Source: Nicotiana tabacum (Eukaryota; Streptophyta; Magnoliopsida; Solanales; Solanaceae). From it: a stretch of DNA of 64,000 bases. The notes under the pieces are model-generated. The model did not search any database, was not told where the DNA came from, and was given only the letters and a program-made list of their open reading frames with translations. The DNA lies in contig NC_134095.1 in NCBI RefSeq assembly GCF_000715075.1, forward strand, positions 44,494,806 through 44,558,805, written 5' to 3'. This document shows positions 9,983 to 20,883 of the stretch, piece after piece (position 1 is the stretch's first letter; every line of letters starts with the position of its first letter). The translations under genes were made by a program, and so were the position numbers.

Positions 9983-12646
9983 TGTCACGACCCAGACTGG
10001 AGGGCCATGACTAGCACCCGACCACACTTGCCGAGCACCAACGTACATTTCATCTAACCTTCATTATTATCTTTTAGGGCTGGCGAGATCAATTTAAATG
10101 GTAGACCTGGATCATGGACAATCAACAATAAAATATGACGGCATAAACATACATAGCAGGGGATGACCAGACAATCAAGAAACTACATATAAGGTATGAA
10201 CTACCACGCTACTATGAAAGACTATACAACAAAAACTAGCCGACAAGGCATACCAAACTATACATGAGTCGACACCTGTCTATGAGCCTCTAAAGGAACA
10301 TAAGGGATGTAACATAGCCGGAACAGGGCCCCGACATACCCATAAAGTCTATAACAAAAATGCACACCAAGACCAAGGCAAGTCCGGAGAAGGGATCTCG
10401 CCAATCACCGCTGAACTGGACATCCTACTGTGGTAGGGGAGCTGCACCTGCCTGTCTATCAGGAACTGCAGCACGACATGCAGCGTCCACAAATAAAAGG
10501 ACGTCAGTACGAATAAAGTACTGAGTATGTAAGGCAGGGAACCATAAATACGATTAGTAATGTAAGCAAGGATAGAGAATATACAACCTGTAACATCTTA
10601 GTACCTCTGAGGGCTACTTACATGAAATGCATGATACATATGTATAAATACATAAACCCTTAAAACATTCACCTCTGTGGGCATCATCATCATCATATCG
10701 TACACGGCCATCATAAGGTTCGGTAGAATCGTACCCGGTCACGTGGAGCTCGGTAAAACCCAACTGATCAGTGGTTGTACAATAGGTGCCGTACCCGACC
10801 AACTATAGCGTGGCTCGGTAGAGTAAAATAGATACATATATATAATGCATGCTCGACTCATGGAATCACATTTTAAACCTTTCGGAGTGACGTAAGGTCG
10901 GTATCCTCTGTACACGTTATTAGGACCAACTTTTCACTATGAACCTTATAAGAATCAGGAAGTACCAACAACATTGATAACATAAGAATAAGAGAAGCAA
11001 CATTAACATCAATCGTTCCATAAGAGGGAAAACAATGTAAGTACTGCTAGCTTCTAAGAGTAGAGTATCTTGGAAGCTCGTTCATTACATTATGTACAAT
11101 CGGAGTCGTGCAAAAGAAGGAAAGGGATAACCTCACATACCTTGTATATACTTCCCCAATCTCAAGCTATGCAATTGTCAAAACTCCTTAGTCTACAATA
11201 AGAGAAATGATACTATCGTTATCATTTAAGCGTCATAACTATTATGTATCGACCACAACCTATTTTACGATGAAACGGACAGCACCTCCCCTATATATAT
11301 GACCTCACACCATTCAAAACAGTCACCAAACAGCCCAAACAACATCAATAATAAACATATTGAGCCTCCCAAAATAGTCCACACACAGCCTAATCACTCC
11401 ATACATACGATAACCACCGTAGTCGTGTCAAACAACCTGGAATTATTACGAATAACTATCAGCCCACAACCCTACATATATATGGTGTTTCTCCACACCC
11501 TTCCTCCTCCAAAACTCCACAAAACAGTAGTAAAATATGCAGCCCAACAGCAACGCAAAACAGTCCACAAAACAATAACATTACTACCAAGCCTTTCGAT
11601 ATATATTTCACAAGTTCTAGCTTCAATGGCTTAGCCGCAACTTGGATAATCTTAAATACATATAGAGTAAGAGGTTTCTTACCTTTATACAGAAATAACA
11701 ACTCCAATTTGACCTTAAATTTCCATGAAATATCCCTCCAATGCTGCCACAACAACAAAAAAGCGAAACTAGCGATCAATTAGTGTTTTTCGTCACTAGA
11801 ATCACTTTAGAAGGCTTGAAATTACCTAGGATTGATATTAAGAACATGACGGAGTATTTACAGAACATAAACCCTTTAAAACAACCTCCCACATGAGCTG
11901 GAACGACACAAAAATGAGCAACAACAAGAAGAACAAGAGACTTACTAGCGCCACGGAATTCCCGACACTTGATTTGTGTTGTTTGCCCCTTTTTGGGTCT
12001 TGAATCTTGAGAGAACCTTGAGAGGATGTTCCTAGGGTTCTAAGGTCTGAAAATAGTGAGAAGAAATGACTTAAAATGGGTTGGAGGCATCATATATAGG
12101 TCCAAATATCTTAAACCGCCTTAGTGGGCCCCATAGAGAGGTGCTTGGCGCAGTCTCGCGAAAATGCGAATATCTCTCTACTCCGAGATCGTATCGATAA
12201 ACGGTTTATTGATTTTGAAACTAGACTCATAGATATTTAATTTTGTTGGTAGATCACCCCGTAATTATTTGTAAATTAGGATAAAAGATTAGAAACATTT
12301 GACCTAATATTTAAGTAAAATTATGAACCTAAGTTGCGACAACTTTTGTCGACTTTTGTTTCATAACTCGTTTGACTTCAAGACTTATGATACGGATATT
12401 ATATGATTAAAATACCTTAGTAAATGAACTCTTGAGTGTATTAAGCACCGCTAGATTACTTGAAAATACGAGTTACAACATCCTTGATTCATTTAACTTC
12501 TAATACTTGTTAATCACCCTTATACACTCTTGTATCACTTAAGACCAATAAGATTGACTTATTATCATCTCAAAGATAATTCCTTCTTGGATTTATGTTA
12601 ACTAATATATGGCATGAACTAACACATGTGGATATGGGTTGTAACA
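9983..12646 (-). repeat. Element A 3' LTR (left copy)
   Basis: 2664 bp, from TGTCACGACCCAGACTGG to GGGTTGTAACA on the plus strand. The sense-strand TATA word is at about 12092-12100 (CCTATATATG). A 106-codon minus-strand ORF (11459-11779) recurs in the other LTR, but this follows from LTR duplication. The imperfect tandem CGGTAGAATCGTACC-type repeat around 10695-10760 has one unit fewer than in the right LTR. Confidence 0.93.
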
Positions 12647-12679
12647 CCCTCCCCCCTAGGAACATTCGTCCTCGAATGT
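12647..12679 (-). other. Element A polypurine tract and adjoining palindrome
   Basis: In sense, CCTAGGGGGGAGGG abuts the LTR. Just upstream is a perfect palindrome ACATTCG-AGGA-CGAATGT (plus strand 12662-12679, 7-bp arms). The same block appears, slightly decayed, in B (61599-61633) and outside A's right LTR (20606-20640). A GAGGACGAAT word before the PPT is familiar from this branch of plant elements. Confidence 0.85.
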
Positions 12680-12915
12680 AAGGGTTTATGGGGAGTTTAA
12701 ATCATCGTGGATTCCAATGGAAATTTCCGATCAATTTTCCCCTATAAAATGGTCATTAGCAAAATTTGCAAGTAATTAAGCCCAACATATGGCTTCACAA
12801 GGCTACACAAAGCATTATACGTATTTACATTATCTACATATCACCATTTGTATTAAGGAGGAGTATTCTCAAATTATTGCTTACCTCATAGAGCCGTTTC
12901 ACCTTCCAATGTATC
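12680..12915 (-). other. Element A 3' untranslated stretch
   Basis: Non-coding sequence between the integrase stop and the palindrome/PPT. No feature recognised. Confidence 0.6.
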
Positions 12916-14472
12916 CTATCTTCCACCAGCATCCTTGTTATCTTCATTCTGGAATAAGTAAGGGTATTTAGACTTCATCTCCTCTTCTGCTTCCCATGTC
13001 ATTTCTTCCATATTTTTGTTCCTCCACAATACTTTGACGGAAGCTACATTTTTTGTTCTCAGCTTGCGGACTTGCCGATCTAATATCGCCACTAGAACTT
13101 CTTCATATGATAGGTCCTCTGTAACTTGTACATCTTTGATAGGGATGACTCGAGAAGGGTCTCCAATACATTTTCTCAACATAGATACATGGAATACCGG
13201 GTGGACAAATTCCAATTCGGATGGCAATTCTAACTCATAAGCAACCTGTCCAATTCGTCGAAGAATTTTATACGGCCCGATATACCTTGGACTCAGCTTA
13301 CCTTTCTTCCCAAAATGCATAATACCCTTCATTGGTGAGATCCTCAGGAAAACCCAATCACCAACCTCAAACTCTAGATCACGACGTCGGACATCAGAAT
13401 AAGATTTTTTTTGCCTGCTTTGTGCCATCCTCAATCGCTCCTGTATCACTTTCACCTTCTCAATAGCTTGGTGAATCAAATCTGGCCCATATAATTCTGT
13501 TTCACCGACTTCGAACCATCCAACTGGTGATCTACATCTCCTTCCGTATAGTGCCTCGTATGGGGCCATTTTAATACTGGAATGGTAGCTATTATTGTAG
13601 GCGAATTCTATGAGTGGAAGATGATCATCCCAATTCCCCTTAAAAACTAGAACACATGCTCGTGGCATATCTTCCAGTGTCTGAATGGTACGTTCAGCCT
13701 GTCCGTCAGTCTGCGGATGAAATGCAGTGCTGAGATTTACTTGTGTGCCTAAACCCTTCTGGAAAGACCTCCAAAAGTTAGCCGTAAATTGAGCTCCTCG
13801 GTCTGATATAATAGATACAGGCACACCATGAAGACTAACAATCTCCTTGATATACAACTTTGCATAATCTTCAGCCGTGTAAGTTGTCTTCACTGGCAGA
13901 AAATGGGCACATTTTGTAAGTCGATCAATTATCACCCAGATGGAGTCAAACTTATGATAAGAGAGAGGTAATCCAATAATGAAGTCCATATTAATCACCT
14001 CCCACTTCCAGGTCGGAATCTCTATATTTTGAAGCAATCCACCGGGTTTCTGATGTTCTATCTTTACTTGTTGACAATTGGGACACTGGGCTACAAATTC
14101 TGCAATAGACTTCTTCATATTATCCCACCAGTATTGCTCCTTGACATCATGATACATCTTTGTCGAGCCGGGATGGATGGAATATCGGGATTGATGAATC
14201 TCATTCATAATCTTCTCTCGTAACCCTGCCACATTAGGCACACACAATCGGCTCTGGTATCTCAGTGCCCCGTCTTTTCCGATCCCAAAAGCCATACTTT
14301 TACACTGTTGAGTGCTTTCTCTTAATCGTACTAAGATAGGATCTTCATATTGTCGTGCTTTTACCTCGGCTACCAAAGATGATTCTGATGTATTCTGTAC
14401 AGTAACACCTCCATCATCAGAGTCTAATAATATGATTCTCATATTGGCTAGCTGATGAAGCTCTTTAATCAA
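12916..14472 (-). pseudogene. Element A integrase with C-terminal chromodomain
   Basis: An open segment of 518 codons. It inserts the element cDNA into host DNA. Zinc-binding HHCC region: IHQSRYSIHPG, then CPNCQQ. Catalytic core: D in VIIDRLTK, D in IISDRGAQF, E in QAERTIQT, all present. The GPYKILRRIGQVAYELELP segment and the HPVFHVSMLRKC segment follow. The tail (SYEEVLVAILDRQVRKL to VKVLWRN to EEMTWEAEEEMKSKYPYLF) is a chromodomain, which in this branch targets integration to marked chromatin. It is cut off from RNase H by a 1-bp loss in a G run near 14474-14478. Apart from that break the segment looks complete to its own stop. Confidence 0.92.
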
Positions 14473-14987
14473 CCCCCATCTACCTGCCTCATATGTACTA
14501 AGCTTCCCATTGATTTACGGCTGAGAGCGTCTACCACAACATTGGCTTTACCGGGATGATACAATATCTCGACGTCGTAGTCTTTCAATAATTCAAGCCA
14601 CCTACGCTGCCTCAAATTCAACTCTTTCTGCTTGAAGATGTATTGTAAACTCTTGTGATCTGTGTAGATGTCAACATGGACGCCGTATAAGTAGTGCCGC
14701 CATATCTTCAAAGCATATATTACTGCAGCCAATTCCAAATCATGGGTTGGATAATTCTTTTCATGCTTCTTCAATTGTCTTGATGCATAAGCAATCACAT
14801 TCCCACGCTGCATCAATACGCACCCCAAACCTATACCTGAGGCATCACAATATACCACATAACCTTCTGTTCCTTCAAGAAGAGTGAGCACTGGTACGGA
14901 TGTCAATCGATTCTTCAGCTCCTGAAAATTACGTTCACAAGTGTCAGACCACTGGAATTTGGTAGCTTTCTGTGTTAACTTAGTCAA
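14469..14987 (-). pseudogene. Element A RNase H
   Basis: Removes RNA from the RNA/DNA hybrid. Motifs: [18 protein letters not shown] (catalytic Asp), [21 protein letters not shown] (Glu), [15 protein letters not shown] (Asp) and [10 protein letters not shown] (Asp). It starts just after a 1-bp frameshift in a T run (about 15001-15005) that separates it from RT, and runs into the frameshift before integrase. The domain itself is uninterrupted. Confidence 0.9.
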
Positions 14988-15688
14988 TGGTGATGATATA
15001 GAGGAAATCCTTCTACAAACCGCCTATAATATCCTGCTAGCCCTAGGAAGCTGCGGACTTCTGATGGTGTTGTAGGTCTCAGCCAATTCTTTACTGCATC
15101 GATCTTCTGAGTGTCGACACTAATACCCTCATCAGCTATCACATGGCCAAGGAATGCTACTGAGTTCAGCCAGAATTCACATTTGGAGAGCTTAGCATAT
15201 AACTTACGATCCTGAAGCGTCTGTAATACTATCCGCAAGTGGCCCGCATGTTCCGCCTCCGAACGAGAATACACTAGAATGTCATCAATGAATACAATCA
15301 CGAACACATCAAGATAGGGCCTGAATATAGTATTCATGAGATCCATAAAAGCTGCTGGGGCATTTGTTAGCCCGAACGACATCACCAAGAACTCAAAGTG
15401 CCCATATCTTGTCCGGAAGGCCGTCTTTGGAATATCCTTCTCCCTAACCCTCACCTGATGATACCCTGGACGTAAATCAATCTTGGAGAAATACTTGGCA
15501 CCCTGGAGTTGGTCAAACAGGTAATCAATTCTTGGAAGTGGATAATTGTTCTTTATAGTAGACTTATTCAACTGTCGATAGTCGATACACATCCGTAACG
15601 ACCCGTCTTTCTTCCGCACGAATAGGACTGGTGCACCCTAAGGTGAAGTACTAGGCCTAATAAAGCCCTTATCCAGCAAGTCCTTCAA
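14984..15688 (-). pseudogene. Element A reverse transcriptase
   Basis: Copies element RNA into DNA. Seen: [66 protein letters not shown] and the catalytic [13 protein letters not shown]. Two in-frame TAG codons lie at its front, one after the RELKV residues (near 15690) and one replacing the W of the expected SPWGAPV-type motif (near 15640). Each can arise by one C-to-T or G-to-A change. The C-terminal end is lost to the frameshift near 15003. Confidence 0.9.
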
Positions 15689-16396
15689 CTACACCTTCAA
15701 CTCTCGCAACTCTGCCGGGGCCATTCTGTATGGAGGAATAGAGATCGGTTGAGTGTCAGGCAATACATCAATGCTAAACTCAATCTCCCTTTCAGGAGGA
15801 AGGCCTGGGAGTTCATCTGGGAAAACATCTGGGAATTCGTTGACCACAGGGATTGATTGTAAAGTAGGCGGTTTCGCCTCCGCATCCCTAACGCGAATGA
15901 GATGATAAATGTAACCTTTTGAGATCATTTTCCTTGCCTTAAAATAGGAAATAAACCTACCTTTCGGTGTAGCAATGTTCCCTTTCCATTCAATGACGGG
16001 TTCACCCGGAAATTGGAACCTAACCATCTTCGTACGACAGTCAACATTTGCATAGCATGAGGCCAACCAGTCCATTCCCATTATCACATCAAAATCAACC
16101 ATTTCTAACTCAAATAAATTTGCCGAGGTTTGACAACTACAAATCATCACAGTGCAACCTCTATATACCCTTCTAGCAATCACAGAATCTCCTATCGGAG
16201 TAGATACTGCAAGGGGTTTACTTATCAATTTAGGTTCAATGCCAAACTTATTAGCCAAAAAGGGTGTAACATATGATAATGTAGATCCCGGATCAATCAG
16301 CGCATATACATCATAAGAAAACACAGATATAATACCTGTAACAACATCTGGAGACGACTCGAGATCCTGTCGACCTACTAGAGCATAGGTTCGATT
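15689..16396 (-). pseudogene. Element A aspartic protease and linker
   Basis: Cuts the Gag-Pol polyprotein. The active-site area reads [16 protein letters not shown], with DPGS in place of the usual D-S/T-G; I think this variant is common among related plant chromoviruses, so it need not be a defect. The later [12 protein letters not shown] is the second conserved protease stretch. It is in the same frame as gag, separated only by one TAA at the gag end, so gag and pol were probably one long ORF and the TAA is a nonsense mutation. It runs to the TAG near 15690. Confidence 0.85.
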
Positions 16397-17713
16397 TTAA
16401 GCACCACTCGAACTCGGCACTGCACCTCTACCCCTACCACGACCTGTCGACTGCTGAAAACCCCGTGCTGGAGGTCGAACTGATGAGGAAGAACCAGACA
16501 CAGATCCAGTCGGCTGAGCCATACCATCACCTCCTCTATTAGGACAATCCTGCATCATATGGCCAGGCTGTCCGCACGAATAGCATGCATCAGAACCTCG
16601 ACGACACAGTCCAAAGTGGGCCTTGCCGCACTGATCACAACGTGGTGTTGGGGGTCTCATCTGACTAGTATCCCTGTGATGTTGCGAGCCAGATGCCCGC
16701 GAACTCTGACCTGGACCAGAATAGGATCGATCATATTGAGGCCTATGAAACTGTGGAGGAGCACTAGCTACAGGTGGCGCCGAACGCCTCAAAAACTGTG
16801 GCCTGATGCTGCCTCTGAAGTCATCAGAATACCCTGAAAATCTCTCCCTCTTATGCTGGCCCCTATCCTGCTCCCTAACTGCCCTCTGCTGGCGCTTACG
16901 ATCCTCTAGGGTCTGGGCATAAGCTTGAATACGGGAAATATCCATGACCTCCACCAAGGAGGCTGTCGTACACTCATTTATCAGATGTAGTCCCAACCCA
17001 TTCACGAACATATGCACCCTATCACTCATCTCGGCCACCATATGGGGAGGATACCTTGCCAAAGAATCAAACTGCATACTGTACTCTCGCACACTCATAT
17101 TACCTTGTCTAAGGTTCAAGAACTTATCAGCTCTAGCTCGTCGTATCTCAACTGGCAAGTAGTGACGAAGAAAGGCCTCAGAAAATTCCTTCCACACAGC
17201 TGGAGGAGGGTTCGGACCCTTGGATCTCTCCCAACTATCATACCAGAGACCCGCTAAATCCCATAGCCGATAAGAAGCCAACTCTACTGCCTCTGTATCA
17301 CTAACATGCATAACCCGTAGTGTACGATGAACCTGGTCAATAAAAGTCTGTGGGTCCTCCTTGGGGTCTAATCCGGTAAACACTAGAGGGTCTAAATTAA
17401 TAAAATCACGAACTCTTGTACTAACTGGTTTCTCAGCAGCACCTGTATTCTGCCTCTGAGCCTGAGCAGCTAACAAGCTAGTCAATAACTGCAAAGCACT
17501 TCGCATATCCTGGTCTGGAGTGCCAGACGGAGGAACTGGAGGCGCTGGGTGCCTTCTAATATCCTTTGGAGGAGATGGAGTAGATGAGGTACGAGAGGGC
17601 ATCTCACTCTGAGCCTCACTTTGTCCTGCTCTGACTTGGGGCACCTGACTGGTACCCTCTCCCGCTGCTGTATCAAGCCGTCTACTAATCGTTTGCTTCC
17701 TAGTCGAAGGCAT
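16397..17713 (-). CDS. Element A gag polyprotein segment (438 aa)
   Basis: Structural protein that packages element RNA. I chose the start at 17713 (MPSTRKQTIS) because B has a matching MLSIRKITAS at its equivalent position; an in-frame Met exists further upstream at 17773. The gag core runs from about FINLDPLVFTGLDPKEDPQTF (residues 110-130) to LEDRKRQQRA (about 290). The C-terminal part is rich in R, S and P and carries CDQCGKAHFGLC and the zinc knuckle CYSCGQPGHMMQDC. It ends at TAA 16397-16399, likely a nonsense change because the frame continues directly into protease. This is the only long intact ORF in the window. Confidence 0.92.
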   Translation of the reverse strand: MPSTRKQTISRRLDTAAGEGTSQVPQVRAGQSEAQSEMPSRTSSTPSPPKDIRRHPAPPVPPSGTPDQDMRSALQLLTSLLAAQAQRQNTGAAEKPVSTRVRDFINLDPLVFTGLDPKEDPQTFIDQVHRTLRVMHVSDTEAVELASYRLWDLAGLWYDSWERSKGPNPPPAVWKEFSEAFLRHYLPVEIRRARADKFLNLRQGNMSVREYSMQFDSLARYPPHMVAEMSDRVHMFVNGLGLHLINECTTASLVEVMDISRIQAYAQTLEDRKRQQRAVREQDRGQHKRERFSGYSDDFRGSIRPQFLRRSAPPVASAPPQFHRPQYDRSYSGPGQSSRASGSQHHRDTSQMRPPTPRCDQCGKAHFGLCRRGSDACYSCGQPGHMMQDCPNRGGDGMAQPTGSVSGSSSSVRPPARGFQQSTGRGRGRGAVPSSSGA

Positions 17714-17901
17714 CACTGAAAAAAACAAGGTGAATATTAGAGACGAACACTTACAACTCAACTCTACGCACAATCTAGATTCAGGAAGAAGGTAACAACC
17801 CTAGATGTCATGTAGCCTCCTGATTATAAATGTGGCACGCTACACATCCATAATCAAGAATCTACTAGACACGGCTCATAGACAACCTCTAGGACAAACT
17901 T
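17714..17901 (-). other. Element A leader
   Basis: Short leader between PBS and gag. It aligns by eye with B 57263-57454 (shared GCCGTGTCTAGTAGA word and TAGAGTTGAGTT), which proves that A and B are related. Confidence 0.75.
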
Positions 17902-17913
17902 GCTCTGATACCA
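17902..17913 (-). other. Element A primer binding site (tRNA-iMet)
   Basis: The sense strand reads TGGTATCAGAGC, the exact complement of the 3' end of plant initiator methionine tRNA, four bases inside the 5' LTR end. Reverse transcription starts here. Confidence 0.92.
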
Positions 17914-17917
17914 AGTT

Positions 17918-20605
17918 TGTCACGACCCAAACTGGAGGGCCATGACTAGCACCCGACCACACTTGCCGAGCACCAACGTACATTTCATCTAACCTTCATT
18001 ATTATCTTTTAGGGCTGACGAGATCAATTTAAATGGTAGACCTGGATCATGGACAACCAACAATAAAATATGACGGCATGAACATACATAGCAGGGGATG
18101 ACCAGACAATCAAGAAACTACATATAAGGTATGAGCTACCACGCTACTATGAAAGACTATACAACAAAAACTAGCCGACAAGGCATACCAAACTATACAT
18201 GAGTCGACACCTGTCTATAAGCCTCTAAAGGAACATAAGGGCTGCAACATAGCCTGAACAGGGCCCCGACATACCCATAAAGTCTATAACAAAAATGCAT
18301 ACCAAGACCAAGGCAAGTCCGGAGAAGGGATCTCGCCAATCACCGCTGAAATGGACAACCTACTGTGGTGGGGGAGCTGCACCTGCCTGTCTATCAGGAC
18401 CTGCAACACGACATGCAGCGTCCACAAATAAAAAGACGTCAGTACGAATAAAATACTGAGTATGTAAGGCAGGGAACCATAAATACGATCAGTAATGTAA
18501 GCAAGGATAGAAAATATACAACCTGTAACATCTTAGTAGCTTTGAGGGCTACTTACATGAAATGCATGATACATATGTATAAATACATAAACCCTTAAAA
18601 CATTCGCCTCTGTGGGCATCATTATCATCATATCGTACCTGGCCATAATAAGCTCGGTAAAAAAATGTACCCGGCCATCATAAGGCTCGGTAGAATCGTA
18701 CCCGGCCACATGGAGCTCGGTAAAACCCAACTGATCAGTGGTTGCACAATAGGTGCTATACCCAGCCAACTATAGCGTGGCTCGGTAGAGTAAAATAGAT
18801 ACATATATATAATGCATGCTCGACTCATGGAATCACATTCTAAACCTTTCGGAGTGACGTAAGGTCGGTATCCTCTGTACACGTTATTAGGACTAACTCT
18901 TCACTATGAACCTTATAAGAATCAGGAAGTACCAACAACATTGATAACATAATAATAAGAGAAGCAACATTAACATCAATCGTTCCTTTAGAGGGAAAAC
19001 AATGTAAGTACTGCTAGCTTCTAAGAGTAAAGTATCTTGGAAGCTCGTTCATTACATTATGTACAATCGGAGTCGTGCAAAAGAAGGAAAGGGATAGCCT
19101 CACATACCTTGTATATACTGCCCCAATCTCAAGCTATGCAATTGTCAAAACTCCTTAGTCTACAATAAGAGAAACGATACTATCGTTATCATTTAAGCGT
19201 CATAACTATTATGTATCAACCACAACCTATTTTACGATGAAACGGACAGCACCTCCCCTATATATATGACCTCATACCATTCAAAACAGTCACCAAACAG
19301 CCCAAACAACATCAATAATAAACATATTGAGCCTCCCAAAATAGTCCACACACAGCCTAATCACTCCATACATACGACGACCACCGTAGTCGTGTCAAAC
19401 AACCTGGAAATGTTACGAATAACTATCAGCCCATAACCCTACATATATATGGTGTTTCTCCACACCCTTCCTCCTCCAAAACTCCACAAAACAGTAGTAA
19501 AATACGCAGCCCAACAGCAACGCAAAACAGTCCACAAAACAATAACATTACTACCAAGCATTTCGATATATATTTCACAAGTTCTAGCTTCAATGGCTTA
19601 GCCGCAACTTGGATAATCTTAAATACATATAGAGTAAGAGGTTCCTTACCTTTATACAGAAATAAAAACTCCAATTTGACCTTAAATTTCCATGAAATAT
19701 CCCTCCAATGCTGCCACAACAACAAAAAAGCGAAACTAGCGATCAATTAGTGTTTTTCGGCACTAGAATCACTTTAGAAGGCTTGAAATCACCTAGGATT
19801 GATATTAAGAACATGAGGGAGAATTTACAGAACATAAACCTTTTAAAACAACCTCCCATACGAGCTGGAACGACACAAAAATGAGCAACAACAAGAAGAA
19901 CAAGAGACTTACTAGCGCCACGGAATTCCCGACACTTGCTTTGTGTTGTTTGCCTCTTTTTTGGGTCTTGAATCTTGAGAGAACCTTGAGAGGATGTTTC
20001 TAGGGTTCTAAGATCTGAAAATAGTGAGAAGAAATGACTTAAAACGGGTTGGAGGCATCCTATATAGGTCCAAATATCTTAAACCGCCTTAGTGGGCCCC
20101 ATAGAGAGGTGCTTGGCGCAGTCTCGCGAAAATGCGAATATCTCTCTACTCCGAGATCGTATTGATGAACGGTTTAATGCGTTTTAGAATAGACTCATAG
20201 ATCTTTAATTTGGTTGGTAGATCACCCCGTAATGTCTTGTAAATTAGGAGAAAAGATTAGAAACATTTGACCTAATATTTAAGTAAAATTATGAACCTAA
20301 GTTGCGACAACTTTTGTCGACTTTTGTTTCATAACTCGTTTGACTTCAAGACTTATGATACGGATATTATATGATTAAAATAATGAACTCTTGAGTCTAT
20401 TAAGAACCGCTAGATTACTTGAAAATACGAGTTACAACATCCTTGATTCATTTAACTTCTAATACTTGTTAATCACCCTTATACACTCTTGTATCACTTA
20501 AGACCAATAGGATTGACTTCTTATCATCTCAAAGATAATTCCTTCTTGGATTTATGTTAAATAATATATGGCATGAACTAACACATGTGGATATGGGTTG
20601 TAACA
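17918..20605 (-). repeat. Element A 5' LTR (right copy)
   Basis: 2688 bp, ends as in the left copy. Sense TATA word CCTATATAGG at about 20060-20068. Relative to the left copy it has one extra unit of about 37 bp around 18645-18690 and lacks 11 bp near 20380. Confidence 0.93.
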
Positions 20606-20640
20606 CCCTCCCCCCCTTAGGAACATTCGTCCTCGAATGT
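20606..20640 (-). other. Element A internal sequence outside its right LTR
   Basis: CCCTCCCCCCCTTAGG followed by AACATTCGTCCTCGAATGT duplicates the PPT/palindrome block found at 12647-12679, but lies beyond the 5' LTR, where host DNA is expected. It joins the T1 LTR at GAATGT/CTAATACC. See findings. Confidence 0.85.
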
Positions 20641-20883
20641 CTAATACCTTCTCCCGGGTTAACAGAATTCCTTACCCGGATTTCTGTGTTCGCGGACTGT
20701 AAAACAGAGTCAATTTTTCCTCGATTCGGGATTTGAAACCGGTGACTTGGGACACCCTAAATTATCCCAAATGGCGACTCTGAATTTTTAATAAAATAAT
20801 CCCATTTCGATTGTCACTTTAAGTTGGAAAAAACTCCCTTTATGCCTCTTCCCGGGGGGTATAGGAAAAAAGGAGATATGACA
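20641..20883 (+). repeat. T1 3' LTR, right part
   Basis: Resumes with CTAATACCTTCTCCCGGGTT, the reverse of T2 LTR sequence at 29449-29480 and 38610-38640, and ends GGAGATATGACA. It matches the T2 LTR start TGTCACACCTCC in reverse. About 25 bp of LTR expected between 9982 and this point are missing. Confidence 0.85.

Larger units (their letters stand above)
9983..20605 (-). mobile_element. Element A: chromovirus (chromodomain Ty3/gypsy), minus strand
   Basis: Two LTRs (9983-12646 and 17918-20605), with ends TGTTAC...GTGACA in sense. An initiator-tRNA-Met primer site lies beside the right LTR and a purine tract beside the left LTR. Internal order gag, protease, RT, RNase H, integrase, chromodomain is that of the chromovirus (Tekay/Del-like) branch. 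The LTR pair differs at about 4 of the first 180 bases, so it is young. It is disabled by nonsense codons and 1-bp frameshifts. No target duplication is visible, and extra element sequence (20606-20640) lies outside the right LTR. Confidence 0.95.
1..20883 (+). mobile_element. T1: Tat-like Ty3/gypsy LTR retrotransposon, 5' end outside window, split by element A
   Basis: Plus-strand element. In order it shows an A/T-rich leader, a gag pseudogene, a gutted pol, a long repeat-rich 3' region, a polypurine tract and a 3' LTR that starts TGTAGACATGTG at 7847. The LTR is broken at 9982 by element A and resumes at 20641, ending ATGACA at 20883. Its ends and its TATA area match the LTRs of T2 (29242-31302 and 38406-40483, opposite strand), and its gag matches T2 and T5. 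The 5' LTR lies left of the window, so the target duplication cannot be tested. T1 itself lies in the gag of E3, because E3 gag sequence starts immediately at 20884. Confidence 0.85.

Noticed and set aside
15689..16324. DPGS in the element A protease as a defect
   Set aside because: I recall this variant from related plant chromoviruses, so I treat it as a family trait and not as damage; checking an alignment would settle it.
11459..19746. 106-codon hydrophobic ORF present twice (11459-11779 and 19426-19746, minus)
   Set aside because: It lies in the two LTRs of element A, which are copies of one template, so its conservation is automatic.
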